The notes: generated from the letters alone by a model not told the origin. DNA of 64,000 bases from Mesobacillus subterraneus (GCF_020524355.2 NZ_CP129019.1:2480001-2544000); one strand, 5' to 3'. Counted from the first letter of the stretch, positions 38,440 through 47,643 are shown. Numbers and translations are program-made.

Positions 38440-38516
38440 GCTTGTTCACCTCCCCTCAAGCCATTATAGTTGATTTTGTTTAAATAATAAATGGCTGTAA
38501 TAACTTTTTAATATTA

Positions 38517-38596
38517 GGGCTCTGTTAAACTGGTCTGTTGATTTTCGTTCCACGCGCTTGGCTTTCCGCGGGCAGTCGGGGAGCTTAACAGAGCCC
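38517..38596 (+). repeat. family B intergenic repeat, short form with perfect 12-bp terminal inverted repeats
   Basis: GGGCTCTGTTAA (38517-38528) and TTAACAGAGCCC (38585-38596) are exact inverted repeats bounding an 80-bp element. The left interior AACTGGTCTGTTGATTTTCG matches the long element at 18629-18764. It lies inside the fatty acid operon between fabG and acpP. No target duplication is obvious. Confidence 0.8.
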
Positions 38597-38658
38597 AATC
38601 TAGGATGTAACCCTTGCGATCTTATCGTTTAGCACTTTCGGGAAAGCTTAAATAAATC

Positions 38659-39402
38659 CTACATCACCATGCCGCCATCTACGTGGAGGGTTTGTCCGGT
38701 CATATATGCACTATCTTCGGATGCCAGGAAGATGACGGTTTTTGCAATGTCTTTTGGCTCACCGAGACGGGCTAACGGTATTTGCTTCAGCATTTCTGTT
38801 TTTACATCCTCGTTTAACTTATCGGTCATGTCTGTCGTAATAAAGCCCGGAGCTACTGCATTCACGGTGATGCCCCTTGACGAAAGTTCCTTCGCGGTTG
38901 TTTTTGTAAGCCCGATTACTCCAGATTTTGCAGCTACATAGTTTGCCTGACCCGGATTTCCACTGACGCCAACAATAGAAGAGATATTGATGATTCTGCC
39001 GCTTCTCTGCTTCATCATTTGTCTAGTAACTGCTTTTGTACACAAGAAGACACCTTTTAGATTGATATTGATTACATCATCCCATTCGGATTCTTTCATC
39101 CTCATCAATAGATTATCTTTTGTTATACCCGCATTGTTTACAAGTATGTCAATCATGCCAAAACGCTCGATCGTTTCTTTTACCATATCGGTCACTGATT
39201 CAGAGTTGGAGACATCTGCCTGGATGGCAAAAGCATCCAGTCCCATTGCCTTTATTTCATCAACCACTTCAAGCGCTTTTGCTTCACTGCCTGCATAATT
39301 GACAGCAACAGACGCGCCTTCCCTGGCAAGTTCTAAAGCAATTTCACGCCCAATCCCGCGTGATGCACCTGTTACAAGCGCCACCTTACCTTCTAGTCTC
39401 AT
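38659..39402 (-). CDS. fabG: 3-oxoacyl-[acyl-carrier-protein] reductase FabG
   Basis: A 247-residue NADPH-dependent short-chain dehydrogenase that reduces 3-ketoacyl-ACP in each round of fatty acid elongation. The nucleotide site is [16 protein letters not shown] (11-26), followed by [10 protein letters not shown]; the catalytic Ser142, Tyr155 and Lys159 lie in [20 protein letters not shown]. The C-terminal [15 protein letters not shown] is typical. It overlaps fabD by 4 bp. Confidence 0.97.
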   Translation of the reverse strand: MRLEGKVALVTGASRGIGREIALELAREGASVAVNYAGSEAKALEVVDEIKAMGLDAFAIQADVSNSESVTDMVKETIERFGMIDILVNNAGITKDNLLMRMKESEWDDVININLKGVFLCTKAVTRQMMKQRSGRIINISSIVGVSGNPGQANYVAAKSGVIGLTKTTAKELSSRGITVNAVAPGFITTDMTDKLNEDVKTEMLKQIPLARLGEPKDIAKTVIFLASEDSAYMTGQTLHVDGGMVM

Positions 39403-40346
39403 TCCTTCTCCTCCTTCAGAGCAGTAACTGCCGCTTTACAAGTTTCTGCGTCATATATTGCGTACGTCTTCGCCGATCGATCAACTTTCTTAACCAGTCC
39501 TGACAAAACTTTCCCTGGGCCGATTTCGATAAAAGTATCGACGCCGAGTTCCAGCATTTTGGACACTGAATCCTCCCATAATACCGGAGAATAAAGCTGC
39601 TCCACTAGTCTTTTTTTGAATTCGGAAGCTTCAGTCATCGGTTCAGCAGTTACATTTCCAATCACCGGGATAGCCGCATCATTTATTGCAATATTATCCA
39701 ATACAGCTTCAAATCTTTCAGCTGCCGGCTTCATTAGTGATGAATGGAATGGACCGCTGACATCTAGAGGAATAACCCGTTTAGCTCCCGCTTCCTTTGC
39801 TTTTGCTGCGGCTTCTTCTACTCCGCTTTTCGACCCAGAAATCACGATTTGTCCTGGGCTGTTCAAGTTAGCCAGCTGAACAGGCTTCCCGCCAGCTGAT
39901 ACTGTTTCGGTTACATCCATTAACTTTTGGCGGTCCATGCCAAGGACAGCAGCCATTGTTCCTTCGCCGTTCGGTACTGCTTCTTCCATGAATTCGCCAC
40001 GTTTGCGGACTGCATACACTGCGTCTTCAAACGAAATAGCCCCCGAAGCGACCAATGCAGAATATTCACCTAGGCTATGTCCGGCAGTAAAATCCGGCTT
40101 GATCCCAAACTGGCTAAAATAATTTAAAATCGCAATACTAGTCGTCAAAAGAGCAGGCTGAGTATTTGTTGTGAGCGTCAGTCTATCTTGAGGTCCCTCA
40201 AAAATCAAAGTGCTTAAGCTTTCACCCAGGACCTCGTCGGCTTTTTTAAAAGTTTCTGAGACTGATTGCTCTGAATCTGCAAGAGCCTGTCCCATCCCAA
40301 CTGTTTGTGATCCTTGTCCTGGAAACAAAAACGCGATTTTCCCCAT
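39399..40346 (-). CDS. fabD: malonyl-CoA:ACP transacylase FabD
   Basis: A 315-residue transferase that loads malonyl groups on ACP. ATG 40346, after AAAGGGGA, gives [20 protein letters not shown]; the frame runs to 40385, but without a ribosome site. The catalytic Ser91 lies in [14 protein letters not shown], and the partner His in [14 protein letters not shown]. Second last enzyme gene of the operon before fabG. Confidence 0.97.
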   Translation of the reverse strand: MGKIAFLFPGQGSQTVGMGQALADSEQSVSETFKKADEVLGESLSTLIFEGPQDRLTLTTNTQPALLTTSIAILNYFSQFGIKPDFTAGHSLGEYSALVASGAISFEDAVYAVRKRGEFMEEAVPNGEGTMAAVLGMDRQKLMDVTETVSAGGKPVQLANLNSPGQIVISGSKSGVEEAAAKAKEAGAKRVIPLDVSGPFHSSLMKPAAERFEAVLDNIAINDAAIPVIGNVTAEPMTEASEFKKRLVEQLYSPVLWEDSVSKMLELGVDTFIEIGPGKVLSGLVKKVDRSAKTYAIYDAETCKAAVTALKEEKE

Positions 40347-40405
40347 GAAAGATTCCCCTTTAACTCGTGATTTTATGTTCATCATACATTCAAATACTTT
40401 TTGTT

Positions 40406-41389
40406 TTATCTTTTTTCTACTGCAGTTTTGATTGTTCCGGAAACATCCTTTTCAACCATTTCTCTCGCCTGTCGAATCGAATTAAACACTGCATTTGCGT
40501 CAGAAGATCCATGAGCTTTAATAACAGGAGCCTTAAGGCCGAAAAGACCAGCACCCCCATATTCTGTGTAATCCATTTTATTTTTGAGCACTGCCAAGTC
40601 CGGTTTTAGAACAGCGGCAGCCATCTTGCTTTTAAAACTGGATGTCAAAGCCGATTTAAGCATCTTAAACACCGACATCGCTGTACCTTCAATCGTCTTC
40701 AGGACCATATTTCCGGTAAAGCCATCTGCCACTACAACATCCGCGACTCCATCAAGCAAGTCCCTTGATTCCACATTGCCTATGAAGTTGATGTCTGTAT
40801 CTTTCAACAATTCATATGTGTTCCTTACAAGCTCGTTGCCCTTCTTCTCTTCTGTGCCAATATTCAACAGGCCAACACGCGGATTTGCGATTCCTCTTGC
40901 CTTCTCACTGTAAATGGAGCCCATGATTGCATACTGGACGAGATGTTCCGGCTTAGCATCAGCGTTAGCTCCGACATCAAGCAGCAGGAAGCCTTCTCCT
41001 CCAATAGTGGGAAGAGTTGGTGCAAGGGCTGGTCTCTCAATCCCTTCTATTCTTCCGACTACGAACAAACCGGCAGCCATCAATGCTCCTGTATTGCCAG
41101 CAGAAATGCATGCGTCTGCTTTTCCGTCTGCAACTAGTTGGGCTGCAAGCACCATTGATGCGGTTTTCTTTCGGCGCACTGCTCTGACAGGTTCATCGGT
41201 CCCGAGAATCACTTCTTCTGTATGAAGAATTTCAATCCTCTCTTCATTCGTCAAATGATCTCTAATTTTACTTTCGTCGCCAATAAGCACGATATGTATG
41301 TCACTATATTTTTCTATTGCTTTCATTGCTCCGAGGACGATTTCTTTTGGTGCATTGTCTCCGCCCATCGCATCTACTGCTAGCCTCAT
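40406..41389 (-). CDS. plsX: phosphate acyltransferase PlsX
   Basis: A 327-residue enzyme that turns acyl-ACP into acyl-phosphate, the first step from fatty acid to phospholipid synthesis in Gram-positive bacteria. It begins [20 protein letters not shown] and contains [36 protein letters not shown] and [18 protein letters not shown]. It follows fapR by 13 bp and precedes fabD. Confidence 0.97.
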   Translation of the reverse strand: MRLAVDAMGGDNAPKEIVLGAMKAIEKYSDIHIVLIGDESKIRDHLTNEERIEILHTEEVILGTDEPVRAVRRKKTASMVLAAQLVADGKADACISAGNTGALMAAGLFVVGRIEGIERPALAPTLPTIGGEGFLLLDVGANADAKPEHLVQYAIMGSIYSEKARGIANPRVGLLNIGTEEKKGNELVRNTYELLKDTDINFIGNVESRDLLDGVADVVVADGFTGNMVLKTIEGTAMSVFKMLKSALTSSFKSKMAAAVLKPDLAVLKNKMDYTEYGGAGLFGLKAPVIKAHGSSDANAVFNSIRQAREMVEKDVSGTIKTAVEKR

Positions 41390-41402
41390 CGCATTTCATC
41401 CC

Positions 41403-41972
41403 TTACTTTTCATTTTTTGAACGGTACATTTCAAATTCACCTTTAAAAACAAGTTCATTGTTCACAAAACTCTTCACTTCAACATGGGTCCGGCCATTGT
41501 CATCATCGATTTTCTCGACTCTCGCTTTGGCTATTACCCGTTCACCTTCTTTTACCGATCTTGTGAATTGTATATTCGCTTTAGCTGTCAATGCCAGTTC
41601 ATCATTTATAACTGCAACCGCCAACGAATTCGCTTGCGCAAACAAATGGTGTCCCCTGGCAATTTTATTTCGTTTAAATACATGTTCACTTTTTATATCA
41701 AGTATTGATATAGCACTTTGGTCAAGTTCAATATCTATGATTTCTCCAATAACTTCTTCAAGGGGTAATGAACGGACTTCATCTTCAAAACGTTTTTCTG
41801 CCACGTTCTTTATTCTTTCCCTTAACTCAGGAATAGATAATTCCAGTCTATCCAGCCTTATCGTCTGGATGCTGACAGTAAATTTTTCGGCCAGTTCTTC
41901 ATCCGTTATAAAAGGATTTTCTTTTATCGTTTCAGTCAACATGGACTGCCGTTCTCTTTTGTTGCGTTTCAT
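41403..41972 (-). CDS. fapR: transcriptional regulator of membrane lipid synthesis FapR
   Basis: A 189-residue repressor released by malonyl-CoA. The start ATG 41972 gives [18 protein letters not shown], aligned with the B. subtilis start; an open frame runs upstream across the operator and promoter, so the longer form cannot be right. The N-terminal helix-turn-helix contains [21 protein letters not shown]; the C-terminal hotdog domain (about 80-189) contains [20 protein letters not shown] and [10 protein letters not shown]. It heads the operon and its own operator overlaps the transcription start. Confidence 0.97.
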   Translation of the reverse strand: MKRNKRERQSMLTETIKENPFITDEELAEKFTVSIQTIRLDRLELSIPELRERIKNVAEKRFEDEVRSLPLEEVIGEIIDIELDQSAISILDIKSEHVFKRNKIARGHHLFAQANSLAVAVINDELALTAKANIQFTRSVKEGERVIAKARVEKIDDDNGRTHVEVKSFVNNELVFKGEFEMYRSKNEK

Positions 41973-41993
41973 ATATTTAACACCGCCCGAGCT

Positions 41994-42012
41994 ATTAAGA
42001 CTAGGTACTAAT
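41994..42012 (-). promoter_or_regulatory. FapR operator
   Basis: On the minus strand the sequence is ATTAGTACCTAGTCTTAAT, which agrees fully with the FapR site as I know it from B. subtilis. It lies just downstream of the fapR -10 box and 21 bp before the fapR start, so bound FapR would block initiation or early elongation. FapR thus represses its own operon until malonyl-CoA rises. Confidence 0.92.
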
Positions 42013-42015
42013 AGT

Positions 42016-42044
42016 AGTATATATATTATAAAAAAAGAATGCAA
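42016..42044 (-). promoter_or_regulatory. sigma-A promoter of the fapR-plsX-fabD-fabG-acpP operon
   Basis: Minus-strand TTGCAT (42044-42039), a 17-base spacer containing a T7 run, and TATACT (42021-42016). The FapR operator begins four bases downstream of the -10 box. Confidence 0.8.
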
Positions 42045-42152
42045 GAAAAAAATAGCATTGCTGAGGTGACACTAGAATTGGTCTCTATCAGTTAGAACCC
42101 GCAGCTAAACACTCATCTAAGTGAAAAAATTCAAACTTACTAATTCAGCTAA

Positions 42153-42194
42153 ATGAACGAAAGCAGATTCAAAACTGAATCTGCTTTCGTTCAT
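42153..42194 (-). terminator. 19-bp perfect hairpin after recG, terminator-like
   Basis: A 19-bp perfect stem (ATGAACGAAAGCAGATTCA with its complement) and a 4-base loop lie 40 bp beyond the recG stop. On the minus strand it is followed only by TTAGC, so a long U tract is missing. It probably ends recG transcription before the fapR promoter. Confidence 0.65.
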
Positions 42195-42233
42195 GCTATG
42201 AATCTTGTAATAGTGAATGTAGATTCAGTCAGA

Positions 42234-44282
42234 TCAATCCAGTTTCTCATTGGCAAGAGCACCCGTTTCCGCTAGATACTCCCGCAACATTCTATATTTT
42301 TCACCCTGCCAGAAAGCTTCTGACTGGACTAGCAAGGTCGCGTCATTCCTTGCTGTTTCTAGCGCACGGTAATCATGGACCATATCTGCTACCTTGAATT
42401 CTGGCAGACCGCTTTGCTTTTTACCAAAGAAGTCTCCTGGACCTCGGAGCTCTAAATCCTTTTCACTAAGAACAAATCCATCATTCGTTTCGGACATTAT
42501 TTTCATTCGCTCTTTACCGACTTCGCTTTTAGGATCTGCAAGCAATAGACAGTACGATTGGTCACTGCCACGGCCGACCCTTCCTCTTAACTGATGCAGC
42601 TGTGCAAGACCGAATCTCTCAGCGTCATAAATGAGCATGACAGTAGCATTCGGGACATTGACTCCTACCTCAACAACTGTAGTCGAAACAAGGACTTGCA
42701 CTTCATTTTCACTGAAGGCCTTCATTACCTGGTCTTTCTCATCTGAATGAAGACGTCCGTGCATAAGACCTACCTTGAAACGTTCTTTAAAATAAAAACT
42801 CAGTGTACTATGAACATCGATTGCATTCTGAACGTCCAGCTTATCAGACTCCTCAATAAGGGGACAAATCACATAGGCCTGTCTTCCTTTTGAGAGTTCT
42901 TTTTCCATGAAGGCCAGTACCCGCTCAAGCATCTCATGTTTGGCCCAATATGTTTCAATCGTTTTACGACCTGCAGGCATTTCGTCGATCACAGAGACAT
43001 CCATTTCACCGAATACGGTAATTGCCAAAGTTCTTGGTATTGGAGTCGCAGTCATGAACAGAACATCAGGGTTTTCCCCTTTTTCCCGAAGAACTCGTCT
43101 TTGTTCAACGCCAAAACGGTGTTGTTCGTCCGTGATGACGAGACCGAGGTTTTGAAAATCCACTTCATCCTGAATCAACGCATGTGTTCCAATCAATACG
43201 TCTATTTCACCAAGTTTTAGCTGTTCGAGCATCTCTCTTCTTCGCTTACCTTTAACAGAGCTTGTCAGCAAAGCAACTGTTATTCCAAACGGCTCAAGCA
43301 GATGTGTTAGTGACTGCGAATGCTGTTCAGCCAAGATTTCGGTCGGGACCATTAATGCACCTTGATAACCAGCGGACTTTGCTGCATAGAGGGCGATCGC
43401 AGCAACTACTGTTTTACCTGAGCCCACATCGCCTTGAAGGAGACGATTCATTCGGTAAGGTGACTTCATGTCACCAAGGATTTCATTTACCACTCGTTTT
43501 TGTGCCCCTGTTAATGGAAAAGGCAGCCCTGTGATGAACGCCTTCAGGTTGTCTAATTCATATGAAATCGCAATTCCCGGACTCTGTTCACGTTCCAGCT
43601 TCCTCAACGACTGCATTTTAAGCTGAAATAAGAGAAACTCCTCGTAAACAAATCTTCTCCTCGCCTGCTTCATTTCATCAGATGTTGATGGGAAATGCAT
43701 GATCCTTAATGCATCTCTACGATTAATCAACTTATATTTCTGCAATAGCTCGGGTGGAAGGATTTCAGCTATTTCATGGCTGAATTGGGAAAATGCATGC
43801 TTAATCAGCCTTCTGACCGTTTTTACGGTCATTTTCCCTTTCACTGCATAAACAGGTTCAAAATCCTGACTTTTCGATTGCTCCCCCACCGTCATTTGAG
43901 TAGCGGTAATCGTCTGCCTGTGCTGATCCCATTTACCGGTAACAGTGATGGTTTCTCCAACAGTTATTTTTTGCTTTAAATACGGCTGATTAAAGAAAGT
44001 GGCAATAATTAAGTACCGGCCTACAAGCAGCCTGACTGTAAGACGGTTCTTTTTGCGTCCATAATATACAACAGAGGGTTCACTGTGAACTTTCCCCTCC
44101 ACCGTGACTCGCTCTTCATGCTTGACTTCCGCCAGGTCCTTTAGACGATAATCCTCGTAACGGTACGGAAAGTACTCAAGCAAGTCACCGACAGTCCTGA
44201 TGTGCATATCTGCCAGAGTATCCGCCATTTCATTGCCAATCCCTTTAACTGCTGTTACTGATTGCTTTAGTTGTTCGTTCAC
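42234..44282 (-). CDS. recG: ATP-dependent DNA helicase RecG
   Basis: A 682-residue branch-migration helicase that remodels stalled forks and Holliday junctions. The N-terminal wedge domain (OB fold, DYRLKDLAEVKHEERVTVEG) is followed by the motor with Walker A QGDVGSGKTVVAAIAL, the DEQH box ITDEQHRFGVEQR, and motif VI RLRGRVGRGSDQSYC-like LRGRVGRGSDQS. I chose GTG 44282, which gives (M)NEQLKQSVTAVKGIG and exactly the length of the B. subtilis protein, although its ribosome site is weak; an in-frame TTG at 44330 is the alternative. Upstream, sdaAB and sdaAA, which precede recG in B. subtilis, are missing. Confidence 0.94.
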   Translation of the reverse strand: MNEQLKQSVTAVKGIGNEMADTLADMHIRTVGDLLEYFPYRYEDYRLKDLAEVKHEERVTVEGKVHSEPSVVYYGRKKNRLTVRLLVGRYLIIATFFNQPYLKQKITVGETITVTGKWDQHRQTITATQMTVGEQSKSQDFEPVYAVKGKMTVKTVRRLIKHAFSQFSHEIAEILPPELLQKYKLINRRDALRIMHFPSTSDEMKQARRRFVYEEFLLFQLKMQSLRKLEREQSPGIAISYELDNLKAFITGLPFPLTGAQKRVVNEILGDMKSPYRMNRLLQGDVGSGKTVVAAIALYAAKSAGYQGALMVPTEILAEQHSQSLTHLLEPFGITVALLTSSVKGKRRREMLEQLKLGEIDVLIGTHALIQDEVDFQNLGLVITDEQHRFGVEQRRVLREKGENPDVLFMTATPIPRTLAITVFGEMDVSVIDEMPAGRKTIETYWAKHEMLERVLAFMEKELSKGRQAYVICPLIEESDKLDVQNAIDVHSTLSFYFKERFKVGLMHGRLHSDEKDQVMKAFSENEVQVLVSTTVVEVGVNVPNATVMLIYDAERFGLAQLHQLRGRVGRGSDQSYCLLLADPKSEVGKERMKIMSETNDGFVLSEKDLELRGPGDFFGKKQSGLPEFKVADMVHDYRALETARNDATLLVQSEAFWQGEKYRMLREYLAETGALANEKLD

Positions 44283-44531
44283 GATTATCAGGCGGTATAC
44301 CGAATATTCCGACCTCCAGTCCCTGGTCAATCGGTGTTGCCGCTCCCCCTCCTTACGCTGTTTCTGGAGTCCTTTTTTTACCCTATTTGACTGCGCAGCT
44401 CCTTATCAGGCAATGCAGCATCACTGCTTTTACCGTTTTCGGCTGTGTGACTTACTTTCGGGAAATACAACTGCTAATAAGTTTTTCTAAGATCATGCAT
44501 TAATCTATAAAAAGCTCTTTATATACAAAAC

Positions 44532-44560
44532 GAAATAGAAGGGGAGACCCCTTCTATTTC
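44532..44560 (-). terminator. terminator after fakA
   Basis: GAAATAGAAGGGG and CCCCTTCTATTTC form a perfect 13-bp stem with a 3-base loop, followed by GTTTTGTAT on the minus strand, about 58 bp past the fakA stop. The rest of the 44283-44617 gap shows no gene. Confidence 0.8.
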
Positions 44561-44617
44561 TTAGTACCATATTACAATTTCGCTTGTCCAGCGAGAGAAT
44601 TTCGTTTGATGAGTTAA

Positions 44618-46288
44618 TTATTCAATCGCAAAGATGAAAGCGTATAATGGCTGTTCTCCATTATGGACTTCAACTTCGACATCGCCGTAATTGCTTTCAA
44701 CAAACTCGACGATTGAATCAACCTCTTCATCTGAAGCGTCTTCACCTTTGAGGATCGTCAGGATTTCAGAGTCTTCATCAAGCATCTGATCCAATAGATC
44801 CTTGGCAGCCTTGACTTTATCCTGATCCTTCAAGATGATCTTCCCATCGGCAAGACCCATGAAATCACCTGTTGAAATTTCAAGACCGTCAATGCTTGTA
44901 TCACGGACAGCATAGGTTAGCTGGCCCGTTTTCACATGCTGCATGGCATCAGTCATTGATTCTTTGTTGTCACCAGCTTCAGCTGATGGGTTAAAGGATA
45001 GTAACGCTGTCATTCCCTGAGGAACAGTCTTAGAAGGAATAACTACCACTTCTTCCTCCGCCACCTCAGCAGCCTGCTCAGCAGCCATGATAATGTTTTT
45101 GTTGTTCGGCAGGATGATTACCTTGCGCGCATTAACTTCTTTGATTGCCGAAATGATATCCTCTGTACTTGGATTCATTGTCTGGCCGCCTTCGATCACC
45201 GCATTGGCACCAATGCTGCGGAAAAGCTCTGCAATTCCGGACCCCATTGAGACAGCAACGATTCCGTATTCCCGCTTTTCTTTCTTTGGCTCACTTGCCT
45301 GTGTTCGAAGAGGGGTAGTAGATTCACCGACAATATCAGTATGTTGCTGGCGCATATTTTCAATTTTCATATTAATGAGGTTTCCGTACCTTTGTCCGTA
45401 TGTCAAAACCTCTCCAGGCTGTTCTGAGTGGATATGTACCTTTACAACCTCTTCATCTGAAATAACGAGAAGAGAATCCCCATATTTGCTCAAGTCCTGG
45501 CGGAAATTTTCCTCAGAAAACGCTTCTTTCCCTTCAAGCCTAACCATGAATTCAGTACAATAGCCGAATTCGATATCCTCAGTATTCATGTGGCTCTGGA
45601 CGCTCTTATGATGTTCAGCGCTGACAAGCTCATTCATGTTCGGCATGGCCGTTGGAGAATCTGGAAGCTTTTCGCCCTTTAATTCTGCAAGGAAGCCTTC
45701 ATAAACAAATACAAGACCCTGTCCGCCACTATCGACTACTCCTACTTCCTTCAGGACAGGCAGCAAGTCAGGTGTGCGGTTTAATGACGCCTTCGCTTCT
45801 TTCAGCACTTCTTCCATTAAACCAATAAGGCTTTCATGGTTATTGGCAACAGCTACAGCATGCTTGGCAGCATCCTTGGCTACTGTTAAAATCGTGCCTT
45901 CCACAGGTTTCATGACAGCCTTATACGCTGTTTCAACACCGGCATTCAACGCAGCGGCAAACTCTACAGAGTTCACAGTTGGCTTATTTTCGATTGCTTT
46001 TGCAAAACCGCGGAATAATTGGGAAAGGATAACACCTGAGTTTCCTCTTGCTCCCATAAGCAGGCCCTTAGCAAGCGCGGAACCCACCTTCCCGATATGC
46101 TCTTGTACATTGTTCTTTACTTCCTTGGCACCGGAAGTCATGGATAAATTCATATTTGTTCCTGTATCACCATCAGGAACAGGGAAGACGTTCAGCGCGT
46201 CGACATATTTGGCATTGGCCGCCAAATGGTTGGCGCCCTGGATGATCATCTCCGCAAAACGTTTTCCGTCTAGAACATTAATAGACAC
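44618..46288 (-). CDS. fakA: fatty acid kinase ATP-binding subunit FakA (YloV)
   Basis: A 556-residue protein of the DhaL/DegV-partner family. FakA phosphorylates fatty acids held by FakB (DegV) proteins, so outside fatty acids can enter phospholipid synthesis through PlsX/PlsY. The N-terminal DhaL-type domain (1 to about 200) has PVPDGDTGTNMNLSM and GARGNSGVILSQLFRGFA, which bind Mg-ATP. The C-terminal half has KREYGIVAVSMGSGIAELF and ends FIFAIE. The start is GTG 46288, eight bases after GAGGAGG. Confidence 0.93.
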   Translation of the reverse strand: MSINVLDGKRFAEMIIQGANHLAANAKYVDALNVFPVPDGDTGTNMNLSMTSGAKEVKNNVQEHIGKVGSALAKGLLMGARGNSGVILSQLFRGFAKAIENKPTVNSVEFAAALNAGVETAYKAVMKPVEGTILTVAKDAAKHAVAVANNHESLIGLMEEVLKEAKASLNRTPDLLPVLKEVGVVDSGGQGLVFVYEGFLAELKGEKLPDSPTAMPNMNELVSAEHHKSVQSHMNTEDIEFGYCTEFMVRLEGKEAFSEENFRQDLSKYGDSLLVISDEEVVKVHIHSEQPGEVLTYGQRYGNLINMKIENMRQQHTDIVGESTTPLRTQASEPKKEKREYGIVAVSMGSGIAELFRSIGANAVIEGGQTMNPSTEDIISAIKEVNARKVIILPNNKNIIMAAEQAAEVAEEEVVVIPSKTVPQGMTALLSFNPSAEAGDNKESMTDAMQHVKTGQLTYAVRDTSIDGLEISTGDFMGLADGKIILKDQDKVKAAKDLLDQMLDEDSEILTILKGEDASDEEVDSIVEFVESNYGDVEVEVHNGEQPLYAFIFAIE

Positions 46289-46303
46289 AAATCTTTCCTC
46301 CTC

Positions 46304-46667
46304 TTACGGGTTCGTTACACGAACTCCCCTGAACGTAAATATTGACCGAGTCAACAGCCAGCCCTACAGTTTTATCAAGGGTGTATTTAACCTTTGACTG
46401 GACATTGTGGGCAACCTCGGAAATTTTCGTCCCATAGCTCACAATGATATACATATCGATATGTACTTCTTCGTTTTCCTGGCGAACGATAACTCCGCGA
46501 GTGAAATTCTCCCTGCGCAAAATATCTGTCAATCCGTCCTTGATCTGATTCTTTGAAGCCATCCCGACAATACCATAACAATCGACTGCTGCGCCGCCCG
46601 CAATCGTTGCAATGACGTCATTTGATATATCAATTTGTCCGTACTTCGTTTTTAGCTCGATGGACAT
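46304..46667 (-). CDS. yloU: Asp23/Gls24 family protein YloU (3' frameshift as written)
   Basis: A small cytoplasmic Asp23/Gls24 envelope-stress family protein, often beside fakA. MSIELKTKYGQIDISNDVI, VDCYGIVGMASKNQIKDGL and MYIIVSYGTKISEVAHNVQ are typical. Near the end, four C on the plus strand (46326-46329) shift the frame so it reads on to 46278 and ends CNEPVRGGKICVY. With three C the end is VQGVRVTNP, the family C-terminus, giving 120 residues as in B. subtilis and leaving GAGGAGG free as the fakA ribosome site. The function of the family is not firmly known. Confidence 0.88.
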
Positions 46668-46821
46668 GATTCGTTCCCCCTTTGGAAAAATAGCGTAATG
46701 CTACAGTTATTTTACTATAAACCAATCAATTTTTAAAGTTATTCTGCCATTCCCTTTATTATTCAGCAAGAATCTCAACTATATGTCAAGGTTTTTTTCT
46801 TTATAGCTTTCACCAGAACTA

Positions 46822-46850
46822 TTGCAAATGAGAAATTTCTATGATAAATT
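46822..46850 (+). promoter_or_regulatory. possible promoter of rpmB
   Basis: Plus-strand TTGCAA (46822-46827), a 17-base spacer and TAAATT (46845-46850), about 110 bp upstream of rpmB. The boxes are imperfect. The divergent yloU-fakA promoter must lie in the same 293-bp gap; a TTGACA on the minus strand near 46789-46794 may be part of it. Confidence 0.4.
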
Positions 46851-46960
46851 ATTAAAGTATGTCAGAGAAAAGGTTATCCTGTTAAATCGCAGTTCTGACG
46901 ATATGCAAATAATTGCAGCAAAAAATAGTTTCAGCTTTTGTCAGTTAGGAGGGAAATCAT

Positions 46961-47149
46961 ATGCCACGTAAATGTGTAGTAACTGGTAAATCAACTCGTT
47001 CTGGAAACGCACGCTCTCACGCAATGAACGCTAACAAGCGTACATGGGGTGCTAACCTTCAAAAAGTACGTATTCTTGTAGACGGTAAGCCTAAGCGTGT
47101 TTGGGTATCTACAAGAGCTCTAAGATCAGGTAAAGTTGAACGCGTATAA
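46961..47149 (+). CDS. rpmB: 50S ribosomal protein L28
   Basis: A 62-residue basic ribosomal protein, the only gene in the window on the plus strand. [20 protein letters not shown] and [21 protein letters not shown] are conserved. The ribosome site TTAGGAGGGA is strong. Only Cys5 remains of the zinc-binding cysteines found in some L28 proteins, so this is the C-minus form. Divergent from yloU and convergent with spoVM, as in B. subtilis. Confidence 0.98.
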   Translation: MPRKCVVTGKSTRSGNARSHAMNANKRTWGANLQKVRILVDGKPKRVWVSTRALRSGKVERV

Positions 47150-47205
47150 TTAAAAAAAAGTTGCAGACCTTCTGCCTGGCTCCAGTGGCCGGCAGGAAAC
47201 TGCAC

Positions 47206-47229
47206 GGCATCCTTGAGGGTGCCTTTTTT
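47206..47229 (+). terminator. terminator after rpmB
   Basis: GGCATCC-TTGA-GGGTGCC followed by six T on the plus strand, about 56 bp past the rpmB stop. Confidence 0.9.
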
Positions 47230-47276
47230 ATTGTTTAAGAAATTATAAAAATGTAACTACGTGTAGTCTTCCTAAT

Positions 47277-47427
47277 CCAGCTTAGCGCCTAGCCCCTCGA
47301 GTCGCTTGTCCTGCTGCGGCTCCTAACTCCTCGAGACGTTTCGGTCCGGCCCAATGAAGTCAGAGAACGACTTCACTGGTCGGCCCTCCAGCGCTTGTCG
47401 GGGCTGAACGAGGCGCTTGCGCTTTTT
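47277..47427 (-). repeat. family A intergenic repeat, single copy
   Basis: Read on the minus strand it begins AAAAAGCGCAAGCGCC and continues TCGTTCAGCCCCGACAAGCG, holds the TGAAGTCG/GACTTCA hairpin and the GACGCTT-like end CTCGAGGAGTTAGGAGCCGC, and closes with GGGGCTAGGCGCTAAGCTGG. It sits between the rpmB and spoVM terminators in the convergent gap 47150-47562, which shows no other gene. Confidence 0.85.
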
Positions 47428-47492
47428 GTTCTTTTCTGCCCTGTTTTATTTCATCCTCATGCTCATTCTCCCCAATTGACTGCAAAATAATA

Positions 47493-47512
47493 GCACCCCG
47501 TTCCCAGGGTGC
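47493..47512 (-). terminator. terminator-like hairpin after spoVM
   Basis: GCACCC and GGGTGC around a short loop, followed on the minus strand by TATTATTTTG, about 50 bp past the spoVM stop. Confidence 0.6.
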
Positions 47513-47562
47513 CAAAGAGTGTTGATATACTTTCCTTCTTTGCTTATTCTTTGTTATCGGTT

Positions 47563-47643
47563 CTAATCCTTTTTAAATGCACCTAACATTGCCCGTACGA
47601 GGCCACCTAAAAACTTAGGCAGTTTGATTGTATAGAATCTCAT
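47563..47643 (-). CDS. spoVM: stage V sporulation protein M
   Basis: A 26-residue amphipathic peptide, MRFYTIKLPKFLGGLVRAML plus GAFKKD, nearly identical to B. subtilis SpoVM. It recognises the convex surface of the forespore and anchors SpoIVA, starting spore coat assembly. ATG 47643 follows a strong GGAGGGA ribosome site. An in-frame extension upstream to 47784 has no support. Its presence shows that the organism belongs to an endospore-forming lineage. Mother-cell expression by sigma-E is expected from B. subtilis; I did not locate the promoter. Confidence 0.97.
   Translation of the reverse strand: MRFYTIKLPKFLGGLVRAMLGAFKKD

Noticed and set aside
41317..42069. 250-codon plus-strand open frame opposite plsX and fapR
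   Set aside because: It lies antisense to two certain genes and across the FapR operator and promoter.
44331..44500. Remnant of sdaAA or another gene ahead of recG
   Set aside because: No frame in this stretch gives recognisable serine dehydratase sequence on either strand.
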